Shown here: piece by piece, positions 5,152 through 11,731 of the stretch | How positions within the stretch are numbered: position 1 is the first letter of the stretch | How the letters are laid out: every line of letters starts with the position of its first letter | From: Clostridia bacterium | Lineage (GTDB): Bacteria > Bacillota > Clostridia > Oscillospirales > Acutalibacteraceae | DNA length: 12,333 nucleotides | Direction of reading: 5' to 3' | Assembly: GCA_017559885.1 (NCBI GenBank) | Contig: JAFYQN010000027.1 | Span: forward strand, 1 to 12,333 | The notes under the pieces: model-generated | Told to the model about the DNA's origin: nothing | Database searches by the model: none | The model's input: only the letters and a program-made list of their open reading frames with translations | Program-made: the position numbers and the translations under genes

Positions 5152-7884
5152 TTACTCTTCGTCCTTACCGCAACAACGCTTGTACTTTTTGCCACTACCG
5201 CAAGGACACAAAGCGTTTTTGCTAACGACGCCTTTGCCGCGCACGGTAAGAGGTTTGTTGTCACCTGCAGAGGTTTCTTCGGCAACCTTTTCGCGTTTAA
5301 CCTCTTCGTTTTTACGCACTTGAACCGAAAGCGCAAGTTTAGCAGTTTGTTCACGGATAGAGTCGGTCATAGCCGAGAACATTTCATATCCTTCGTTGCG
5401 ATATTCAACAACGGGGTTGTGTTGACCATAACCGCGAAGACCAATACCTTGACGCAACTGATCCATAGCGTCGATGTGATCCATCCAGTTGCTGTCTACG
5501 CTTCTAAGAAGTACCACGCGTTCAATTTCACGCATAATATTTTCGCCAAATGCTTCTTCGCGATCTTCATATTTTTTGTGCGCTACCGCTTTAAGTTTTT
5601 CGGCGACGTCTTCAATTTCAAGACCTTCAAGTTTTTCGGTGGTAAACTGTGTATCGCCCGGTTCGATTATCCAACCGCCAAAGTGTTCGCGCAAACCTTT
5701 TATGTCACGTTCGTTATCGTCATCGTCTTGCGCAAGGTAGATTTTTGTATATACGTCGATTGTATCGTCAATCATACCAAGCACAGTGTCTTTAATGTCT
5801 TCGCCGTCAAGCACGCGGTTACGTTGTTCGTAAATAAGTTCGCGTTGCTTGTTCATAACATCATCATATTCAAGCACGCTCTTACGTGAAGCAAAGTTGA
5901 TGCCCTCTTTACGTTTTTGAGCGCCCTCGATAGTTTTTGAAAGCATTCCGCTTTCAAGGGGTAGATTTTCGTCAATTTTCATTGTGCCCATAATACCCGA
6001 AATACGCTCGCCGCCGTAAAGACGCATAAGGTCGTCTTCGAGCGAGATATAAAACTTGGTACTACCGGGGTCGCCCTGACGACCTGCACGACCGCGCAAC
6101 TGATTGTCAATTCGGCGTGAATCGTGACGCTCGGTGCCGATTATGCAAAGACCGCCACTTTCTCTTGCCTCGTTGGCAAAGGGCGCGATTTCGGCTTTGA
6201 ATTGATTGTAATATTCCTTATATTTCTCTCGAGCGTTAATGATGTCGGCGTTGTCGGTTTCGCCAAAGCCCGTAGCTTCAAGTATCATTTCTTCGCTTAA
6301 ACCATCGTGACGCAACGCTGCTTTTGCCATATATTCAGCGTTACCGCCAAGCATAATATCGGTACCACGACCTGCCATATTGGTTGCGATTGTAACGGCG
6401 CCCGGCACACCTGCCTGCGCGATAATCTCGGCTTCTTTTTCGTGATGTTTTGCGTTAAGAACGTTATGCTTTATACCGCGTCGTTTGAGCATGGATGATA
6501 AAAGTTCCGATTTTTCAATAGTAACCGTACCAACAAGTACAGGTTGATTTCTTTTGTGGCACTCTATAATATGCTCAATAACCGCGTTAAACTTTGCCTG
6601 TTCGGTTTTGTAAACCGCGTCGTTTTCATCAATACGAGCAATGGGTTTGTTGGTTGGTATTTCAACAACGTCAAGACGGTAAATTTCTTGGAATTCGGTT
6701 TCTTCGGTCATAGCGGTACCCGTCATGCCCGAAAGTTTGTTATAAAGGCGGAAGAAATTCTGGAAGGTAATGGTAGCAAGGGTTTTAGACTCTCGCTCTA
6801 CCTTTACGCCTTCTTTTGCTTCGATTGCTTGATGTAGACCTTCGTTGTATCGTCTGCCGTACATAAGACGACCTGTAAACTCGTCTACGATAATAACCTC
6901 GCCGTCTTTTACAACGTAGTCAACGTCACGCTTCATAATACCGTGAGCGCGAATTGCCTGATTTATGTGGTGCGCAACCTCGATATTTTCGCTATCGTTA
7001 AGATTTTCGATTTGGAAATATTGTTCGGCTTTTTTAACGCCTTCGGGGGTAAGGATTGCGGTGTGCGCCTTTTCGTCTACAACGTAGTCGCCGTCATAAG
7101 CCGCATCTTCGTCACTTGCCTTATCATCCATTTCTTTAACCTTAACCATCTTAAGCGCTTTGGCAAAAGAGTTTGCGCGAGTGTAAAGGTCGGTAGATTT
7201 GCTGCCCTGACCCGAAATGATAAGCGGAGTACGCGCCTCGTCTATAAGAATAGAGTCAACCTCGTCAACGATGGCAAAGTTGTGTTCGCGCTGAACCTTT
7301 TGGCTTTTGTAGGTCACCATATTGTCGCGCAAATAGTCAAAACCCAACTCGTTGTTGGTGCAGTAGGTAATATCCGCTTCATAAGAAGCGCGTTTTTCGT
7401 CCTTGGTCATACCGTGAATAATAAGACCAACCGATAAACCCAAGAATCGGTAGAGTTTACCCATCCACTCAGAGTCACGCTTTGCAAGATAGTCGTTGAC
7501 CGTTACAATATGAACGCCCTTGCCTGTAAGCGCGTTAAGATATGCCGGCAAGGTTGCAACAAGAGTTTTACCTTCACCGGTTTTCATTTCGCTAATACGA
7601 CCTTGATGCAGTATAATACCGCCCAAAATTTGAACGGGGAAGTGACGCATACCAAGTACGCGGTCGCCTGCTTCGCGGCAAACTGCGTATGCCTCGGGTA
7701 AAATATCATCAAGTGTTTCGCCTACAGAAAGGCGGTTTTTAAATTCATCGGTTTTAGCGCGAAGTTGCTCGTCGGTGAGCTGACGGTATTCGTCTTCATA
7801 AGAAAGAACCTTGTTAAGTATAGGCCTGATACGCTTTATTTCTTTTTCGCTGTAATTACCAAAAATAACTGTAAGTAATCCCAT
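5152..7884 (-). CDS. secA: Preprotein translocase ATPase SecA
   Basis: A 910-residue SecA, the cytoplasmic motor that pushes unfolded preproteins through SecYEG using ATP. The full domain set is present: Walker A MKTGEGKT (100-107), DEVD (207-210) of the DEAD motor, the preprotein-crosslinking region after LIISG, the second motor with TNMAGRGTDIMLGG and QLRGRAGRQGDPG, the scaffold/wing helices (SVDSNWMDHIDAMDQLRQGIGLRGY), and a SEC-C tail with C893, C895, C904, C905 that binds zinc and SecB/ribosome-type partners. The length is normal for a housekeeping SecA1. The ATG at 7884 has AAAGAGG (7897-7891) 6 nt ahead. It lies 65 nt after apbE in an AT-rich gap where no clear -35/-10 pair was found, so it may be read from the apbE promoter, from within apbE, or from a weak local promoter. 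The neighbours often seen beside secA (hpf, prfB) are absent; two transporter genes follow instead. Confidence 0.98.
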   Translation of the reverse strand: MGLLTVIFGNYSEKEIKRIRPILNKVLSYEDEYRQLTDEQLRAKTDEFKNRLSVGETLDDILPEAYAVCREAGDRVLGMRHFPVQILGGIILHQGRISEMKTGEGKTLVATLPAYLNALTGKGVHIVTVNDYLAKRDSEWMGKLYRFLGLSVGLIIHGMTKDEKRASYEADITYCTNNELGFDYLRDNMVTYKSQKVQREHNFAIVDEVDSILIDEARTPLIISGQGSKSTDLYTRANSFAKALKMVKVKEMDDKASDEDAAYDGDYVVDEKAHTAILTPEGVKKAEQYFQIENLNDSENIEVAHHINQAIRAHGIMKRDVDYVVKDGEVIIVDEFTGRLMYGRRYNEGLHQAIEAKEGVKVERESKTLATITFQNFFRLYNKLSGMTGTAMTEETEFQEIYRLDVVEIPTNKPIARIDENDAVYKTEQAKFNAVIEHIIECHKRNQPVLVGTVTIEKSELLSSMLKRRGIKHNVLNAKHHEKEAEIIAQAGVPGAVTIATNMAGRGTDIMLGGNAEYMAKAALRHDGLSEEMILEATGFGETDNADIINAREKYKEYYNQFKAEIAPFANEARESGGLCIIGTERHDSRRIDNQLRGRAGRQGDPGSTKFYISLEDDLMRLYGGERISGIMGTMKIDENLPLESGMLSKTIEGAQKRKEGINFASRKSVLEYDDVMNKQRELIYEQRNRVLDGEDIKDTVLGMIDDTIDVYTKIYLAQDDDDNERDIKGLREHFGGWIIEPGDTQFTTEKLEGLEIEDVAEKLKAVAHKKYEDREEAFGENIMREIERVVLLRSVDSNWMDHIDAMDQLRQGIGLRGYGQHNPVVEYRNEGYEMFSAMTDSIREQTAKLALSVQVRKNEEVKREKVAEETSAGDNKPLTVRGKGVVSKNALCPCGSGKKYKRCCGKDEE

Positions 7885-7949
7885 AATTTACCTCTTTGTA
7901 AATATTGTAATAGATATATTATATATTATAATTGTAAATAAATAAAGTA

Positions 7950-8906
7950 TTATTTGAGGGTAAAAATCTGATTGTTTAAAGATAACCCTGTTGTATAGTG
8001 CAAATTTCCGTCGGTATCTATAAAAACCGCCTCGGTGTCGGGGGTGTTTTCTATGATTTCTTTCGCTTTTTCAAGACCTACAAGAATACATAAAGTAGAT
8101 AGCGCGTCGGCGTCAAAAGAACTGTTTCCAATTATAGTGGCAGAACTAAGGTTGCTTTCACAAGCATAGCCCGTTTCGGGGTCTAATATATGATGATAAA
8201 TTTTTATGCTAGTAGGAATATATCGTTCATACGTGCCCGAAGTTACCACCGTTTTGTTATTTATCTTTATTTTAGCGGCAAGGTCGCCGTTTGAAAACGG
8301 CTTTTTTATGCCAATAGTGTAGTCGCGCTTGCCCCAAACAATAATATTTCCGCCCAAATCTATTATACCCTCAGGCGTGTTGTTTTGTTTAAAGTACTCG
8401 AGTAATCTATCGGCAATATATCCCTTAGCGATGCCACCAAGATCAATTTGCTTGCCGTTAAGATTAATATTGTTTTTGTTAATTTCTATGCTCTGGTAAT
8501 CAACGTTTTTAAGCGCTTCGGCGATTTCGTTATGCGAAGGAATAACCTCGCCATTAAAATCCCAAAGTGAACTTACTGGATATATTGTTATGTCAAACTT
8601 ACCGTTTGATAAATCGCCGTAATAAACCGACCGTTCTATTATATTTTTTGTGTGCTCGTTAACCTCAACAAATCCGTTAGAGGTGTTAAGGTTATAAGTG
8701 TCGCTACCTTCAATTGTACGACTTAGCATCTTTTCGTAATCTTGGCACAACAAAAAAGCGCCGTCAAGTGTTTCACTGTTGCAAGTGGCAGTGAGTGTCA
8801 CTACGGTGTCAAGCATAAAACGCGTATCACTATTTTCCTGATTAGCTGCGCATCCGCACAGTAGCAACAGGACAAGACTTAAATTAAGTGAAATAATCTT
8901 TTTCAT
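7950..8906 (-). CDS. apbE: FAD:protein FMN transferase (ApbE family), lipoprotein
   Basis: A 318-residue ApbE-family enzyme. These use FAD to attach FMN through a phosphoester bond to Ser/Thr of extracytoplasmic flavoproteins (NqrB/C, RnfG/D, FMN-binding domains). Seen: lipoprotein signal peptide with L16-C17-G18-C19; FMLDTVVTLTA (30-40); DLGGIAKGYIAD (155-166); IDLGGN (182-187); TSGTYERY (222-229); HHILDPETG (238-246); and metal-site segment DADALST (265-271). All expected regions are intact and the length is usual for the family. The start is fixed by an in-frame TGA 24 nt upstream with no other start codon between. No Shine-Dalgarno is present, and the promoter puts the transcript start at the ATG, so it is probably leaderless. 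It is divergent from the NusG-II/Gx pair, its likely functional partners. No FMN-binding target is encoded in the window. Confidence 0.95.
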   Translation of the reverse strand: MKKIISLNLSLVLLLLCGCAANQENSDTRFMLDTVVTLTATCNSETLDGAFLLCQDYEKMLSRTIEGSDTYNLNTSNGFVEVNEHTKNIIERSVYYGDLSNGKFDITIYPVSSLWDFNGEVIPSHNEIAEALKNVDYQSIEINKNNINLNGKQIDLGGIAKGYIADRLLEYFKQNNTPEGIIDLGGNIIVWGKRDYTIGIKKPFSNGDLAAKIKINNKTVVTSGTYERYIPTSIKIYHHILDPETGYACESNLSSATIIGNSSFDADALSTLCILVGLEKAKEIIENTPDTEAVFIDTDGNLHYTTGLSLNNQIFTLK

Positions 8907-8913
8907 AAAGTTT

Positions 8914-8942
8914 ATTATACTACTTCTTCACTTTTTTGTAAA
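8914..8942 (-). promoter_or_regulatory. Promoter of apbE
   Basis: On the minus strand TTTACA (8942-8937) and TATAAT (8919-8914) are separated by 17 nt, a near-consensus sigma-A promoter. The expected start is about 8908-8907, only 1-2 nt before the apbE ATG at 8906. The -35 hexamer overlaps the proposed -35 of the divergent promoter. Confidence 0.7.
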
Positions 8943-8963
8943 GATATGTTAAAATAATATATT
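8936..8963 (+). promoter_or_regulatory. Candidate divergent promoter for NusG-II/Gx genes
   Basis: TTGTAA (8936-8941) and TATATT (8958-8963) with a 16-nt spacer would start transcription near 8970. An alternative is an extended -10, TGT-TAAAAT at 8947-8955, with TTCACT (8927-8932) as -35. The stretch is so AT-rich that the choice is uncertain. The first option shares its -35 with the apbE promoter on the other strand, so the two polymerases would compete or be co-regulated. Confidence 0.4.
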
Positions 8964-8978
8964 ATAATATAAATATAT

Positions 8979-8989
8979 AAGGCGGTGAT
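8979..8989 (+). promoter_or_regulatory. Extended Shine-Dalgarno choosing a TTG start
   Basis: AAGGCGGTGAT matches the full anti-16S complement AAGGAGGTGAT at 10 of 11 bases. The GTG (8985) and ATG (8988) codons lie inside this site and are too close to be used. TTG at 8994 is 8 nt after GGCGG, the normal spacing, and is the best start. Confidence 0.65.
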
Positions 8990-8993
8990 GTTT

Positions 8994-9308
8994 TTGAAAA
9001 AGGGAGATATAGTTGTAATTGGCTCGGTGGCATTAGCGTTTGTTTTGTCATTTCTTTTATGGTTACCCTTTTCAAAACAGGGCGACCGCGTGATTATAAA
9101 GCAAAACAATAAAGAAATTTATAGTGGAAGTATTAATAAAGACAATATTATCACAACCGACACAAACACAATTATTATTAAAGATGGTGTAGTCTATATG
9201 GACAACGCTACCTGCAAAAATCAAGTTTGTGTAAATAGCGGCAAAATTTCAAAAAAGGGTGAAAGCATTTTATGTCTGCCAAACAAGACAATCGTAACAA
9301 TAGAATAG
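8994..9308 (+). CDS. NusG domain II-containing membrane protein (EetA-like)
   Basis: A 104-residue protein, from the TTG start favoured by the ribosome binding site (107 residues from the GTG at 8985). After a basic MKKGD it has one membrane span (about residues 6-26), then an extracytoplasmic NusG_II (DUF1312) fold: VIIKQNNKEIYSG, IIIKDGVVYM, and the family's cysteine segment CKNQVCVNSGKI followed by LCLPN near the end. Despite the domain name it is not a transcription factor. Family members sit beside Gx transporters, ApbE and FMN-binding proteins, and one is, as I recall, EetA of the Listeria flavin-based extracellular electron-transfer locus. Its 3' end overlaps the next gene by 37 nt, so translation is probably coupled. 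The mechanism is unknown; the role in electron transfer is inferred from family and neighbours. Confidence 0.85.
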   Translation: MKKGDIVVIGSVALAFVLSFLLWLPFSKQGDRVIIKQNNKEIYSGSINKDNIITTDTNTIIIKDGVVYMDNATCKNQVCVNSGKISKKGESILCLPNKTIVTIE

Positions 9309-9805
9309 ATATAAAACGCGTAGCCGTTTATGCGCTTTTGGTGGCGATTTGTCTTATAGTTGGGTATCTCGAAAACTACTTATCAATAAGTTTGGCGGCG
9401 ATAATACCCGGCGTTAAAATCGGTCTTTCAAACGCGATTGTGCTAACGCTTATTTTTTGCGGCGATACAAAGGGCGCGTGGATGGTAAACATTACCCGAA
9501 TATGTTTGTCGGCGTTGATTTTTGGCTCGCCAATATCATTTTTGTTCTCATTGTCGGGCGGTATAGCGTCAATGATAACGGCAAGCGTTTTAAGCCGTTT
9601 TAAATCGGTAAGCGCCATAGGCACAAGCATTGCAGGCGGCGCGATGCATAACATATTTCAGTGCTTTGCGGCAATGATTTTTGTAGGCGTAGGCGTTGTA
9701 AAAATTTTACCGTTTTTAATCTTGCTTGGCGCAATTTGTGGCGCATTTTGCGGTGTGTTGTTAAGTTTGATTTTAAAAAAATTAAAGACAAGCAAGGTTT
9801 TTTAG
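9272..9805 (+). CDS. Gx transporter family protein (EetB-like; heptaprenyl diphosphate synthase component I family)
   Basis: A 177-residue polytopic membrane protein of the family once named heptaprenyl diphosphate synthase component I (PF07456), now Gx transporter. Signature segments: GYLENYL (31-37), IPGVKIGLSNAIVL (45-58), FLFSLSGGIAS (90-100), and AGGAMHNIFQ (121-130). About five to six hydrophobic spans are present and a basic tail ends it. The fold resembles ECF-transporter S components; the substrate (a quinone or prenyl precursor, or an electron-transfer role) is not settled. The ATG has AAGGGTGA (9255-9262) with a 9-nt spacing inside the upstream gene, and the reading frames overlap by 37 nt. 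With the NusG-II protein it forms the conserved pair associated with ApbE and flavin-based electron transfer. No polyprenyl synthase or quinone gene follows; asnB does. Confidence 0.87.
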   Translation: MSAKQDNRNNRIDIKRVAVYALLVAICLIVGYLENYLSISLAAIIPGVKIGLSNAIVLTLIFCGDTKGAWMVNITRICLSALIFGSPISFLFSLSGGIASMITASVLSRFKSVSAIGTSIAGGAMHNIFQCFAAMIFVGVGVVKILPFLILLGAICGAFCGVLLSLILKKLKTSKVF

Positions 9806-9813
9806 TATATAAT
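9785..9813 (+). promoter_or_regulatory. Candidate promoter for asnB
   Basis: AAGACA (9785-9790) and TATAAT (9808-9813) have a 17-nt spacer and straddle the end of the Gx transporter gene; the start would be near 9820. The -10 is perfect, the -35 is 4 of 6. asnB could therefore be transcribed both from here and by read-through. Confidence 0.45.
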
Positions 9814-9845
9814 AAAAGAAATTTTAAGAGAAGGAAATTTACTTT

Positions 9846-11675
9846 ATGTGTGGATTTGTAGGTTTTACAAACTATATTAAAGACGACGGCGAAGTTTTAA
9901 AGACCATGATGGATGCTATCGTTCATCGCGGTCCCGATTCAGCAGGCATTTATGCCGATATCGATATTGCGCTTGGTTTTCGTAGACTTAGTATAATCGA
10001 CCTTGAAGGCGGAAATCAACCAATGTTTAACGAAGACAGGTCGTTGATATTGGTGTTTAACGGCGAAATCTATAATTATAAAGAACTTCGCGACCAACTT
10101 ATTGCTTTGGGTCATACCTTTTCAAGCAATGCCGACAGTGAAGTAGTGTTGCACGGTTATGAAGAGTGGGGCTGTGACGTGGTAAAAAATCTTCGCGGTA
10201 TGTTTGCTTTTGTTGTTTACAATCAAAACGATAAAAGCATTTTTGGCGCTCGCGATATGTTTGGCATAAAACCGTTTTACTACACCAAAACCGAAAATAG
10301 TTTTATTTTTGGTTCCGAAATAAAAGCTTTTATACATCACCCCGATTTTTATAAGCAACTTAACGAAGAAGCGCTGGCGCACTATTTGTCATTTCAGTAT
10401 TCACCAACCGAAGAAACCTTTTTTAAGGGCGTTTACAAACTTCCACCTGCGCATTATTTTGTTTTCAAAAACGGTGAAATTACCAAAACACGTTATTTTA
10501 GACCCGAGTTTAAAACTATTCCCGGTGTAGTCGATTTTTACGCAGACGAAATCGACAAAACAATTCGCGAATCGGTCGAGGCGCACAAAATCGCCGACGT
10601 AGAGGTAGGATCTTTTCTTTCTAGCGGCATTGATTCCAGCTATATCGCATCATCCGCAAAGGTAGATAAAACCTTTACCGTAGGATTCGAGAGCCGCGAT
10701 GGCGACCGATATAACGAAATCGCCTTTGCCAAGACCTTTGCCGATACTATAGGCGTAGAAAATATATCAAAGATTATCACTCCCGAGGAGTACTGGTCAA
10801 CATTTCCAAAAATTCAGTACCATATGGATGAGCCGCTTGCTGACCCTGCGTCGATAGCGCTATATTTTGTAAGCAAACTAGCGTCTGAACACGTAAAGGT
10901 TGTAATGTCGGGCGAGGGCGCGGATGAGCTTTTTGGCGGATATAGAATATATCAAGAGCCGATAACCCTTACAATTTATGACCGTTTGCCGTTTGCATTT
11001 AGACGAGTGGTGTCTAAGGTGTGCGAATATTTGCCAAAGATTCACGGCGTGAACTATCTTATTCGTAGAGGCAAAACAATAGAAGAGCGTTACATAGGAA
11101 ACGCCAACATCTTTTCTAAAAAAGAGCGAGACGCTCTTCTTAAAAGCGAGATTGCAAAAGACGCTCCTGCTCCAAAGGTGTTGTGTGATAAGTTTTATGA
11201 CGAGGTCGCCAACAAAGATGACGTTACCAAGATGCAATATCTTGATATAAATATGTGGCTTATGGGCGACATATTACTCAAGGCAGACAAAACCAGTATG
11301 GCAAACTCGCTAGAGCTAAGAGTACCTTTCCTTGATAAAAATATAATGGATTTAGCGGCTACGTTACCACTTGATTGCAGGGTTAACAACGTCGCCACAA
11401 AGGTAGCGCTTCGCCGCGCGGCAGAAAAAACATTACCTCGAGTTACCGCGCAAAAGGACAAGCTTGGTTTCCCTGTGCCTATTCGCGAGTGGCTTTGCGA
11501 GGATGAATATTACAACACGGTAAAAACCGAGTTTACAAGCGAACTAGCAGATAAATATTTTAACACACAAAAACTTGTAAAATTGCTCGACACACACAAA
11601 GCTGGTAAAGCCGACCTTAGCCGCAAGATTTGGACTGTTTATACCTTCTTGGTGTGGTATAAAGAATATTTTTGA
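9846..11675 (+). CDS. asnB: Asparagine synthase (glutamine-hydrolysing)
   Basis: A 609-residue cytoplasmic enzyme making asparagine from aspartate, ATP and glutamine. N-terminal class II glutaminase: Cys2 (MCGFVGF) becomes the N-terminal nucleophile after Met removal; RGPDS (28-32), oxyanion and glutamine-binding NGEIYNY (72-78), and D98 in ADSEV are present. C-terminal synthetase: ATP pyrophosphatase loop LSSGIDSS (258-265, SSGIDS in place of the commoner SGGVDS, a frequent variant) and GEGADELFGGY, followed by DKTSMANSLELRVPFLD, all expected of AsnB. The length fits the 600-630-residue AsnB branch. AAGGA (9831-9835) lies 10 nt before the ATG; the ATG must be right because the catalytic Cys is residue 2. 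It follows the Gx gene by 40 nt with a possible own promoter. A link to electron transfer is not apparent. Some relatives amidate peptides or wall precursors, but nothing here favours that. Confidence 0.95.
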   Translation: MCGFVGFTNYIKDDGEVLKTMMDAIVHRGPDSAGIYADIDIALGFRRLSIIDLEGGNQPMFNEDRSLILVFNGEIYNYKELRDQLIALGHTFSSNADSEVVLHGYEEWGCDVVKNLRGMFAFVVYNQNDKSIFGARDMFGIKPFYYTKTENSFIFGSEIKAFIHHPDFYKQLNEEALAHYLSFQYSPTEETFFKGVYKLPPAHYFVFKNGEITKTRYFRPEFKTIPGVVDFYADEIDKTIRESVEAHKIADVEVGSFLSSGIDSSYIASSAKVDKTFTVGFESRDGDRYNEIAFAKTFADTIGVENISKIITPEEYWSTFPKIQYHMDEPLADPASIALYFVSKLASEHVKVVMSGEGADELFGGYRIYQEPITLTIYDRLPFAFRRVVSKVCEYLPKIHGVNYLIRRGKTIEERYIGNANIFSKKERDALLKSEIAKDAPAPKVLCDKFYDEVANKDDVTKMQYLDINMWLMGDILLKADKTSMANSLELRVPFLDKNIMDLAATLPLDCRVNNVATKVALRRAAEKTLPRVTAQKDKLGFPVPIREWLCEDEYYNTVKTEFTSELADKYFNTQKLVKLLDTHKAGKADLSRKIWTVYTFLVWYKEYF

Positions 11676-11692
11676 TGCTTGTAACCTCGATG

Positions 11693-11714
11693 CTTAAAAA
11701 GTGTACTTATTAAG
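11693..11714. repeat. Near-perfect palindrome between asnB and lipoprotein gene
   Basis: Outer arms CTTAA (11693-11697) and TTAAG (11710-11714), an A-A mismatch, then inner arms AAGT and ACTT (11699-11702, 11705-11708) around GT. There is no T-run, so it is not a terminator. It ends 2 nt before the AAAGGGG ribosome binding site (11717-11723) of the next gene and could be an operator or a translational hairpin. A weak TTGTAA/TGTACT pair (11679-11684, 11702-11707) overlaps it. Confidence 0.4.
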
Positions 11715-11731
11715 TGAAAGGGGCGTATGAT

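Noticed and set aside
5320..5889. Long plus-strand open frame (189 codons) opposite the 3' part of secA
   Set aside because: It is fully antisense to strongly conserved SecA sequence, has no ribosome binding site of note, and the Phe/Val-rich composition is what complementing SecA codons gives.
6943..7437. Plus-strand open frame (164 codons) opposite the SecA motor region
   Set aside because: Same reasoning: an antisense shadow of secA caused by codon bias, with no independent start signals or recognisable domain.
7885..7949. Dedicated secA promoter in the AT-rich gap after apbE
   Set aside because: Several TATAAT-like hexamers occur on the minus strand but none has an acceptable -35 at 16-18 nt; chance matches are expected in such AT-rich sequence.
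8915..9109. Minus-strand 64-codon frame overlapping the divergent promoter and the NusG-II gene
   Set aside because: It would cover both promoters and oppose a recognised gene; its sequence looks random and the apbE promoter lies inside it.
10878..11461. Minus-strand open frames opposite asnB
   Set aside because: They overlap each other and the conserved AsnB synthetase domain; no promoter, ribosome binding site or protein family support.
11674..11695. Direct repeat GATGCTT twice, 15 nt apart, after asnB
   Set aside because: Seven-base repeats are too short to be meaningful and no attachment site or mobile gene is nearby.
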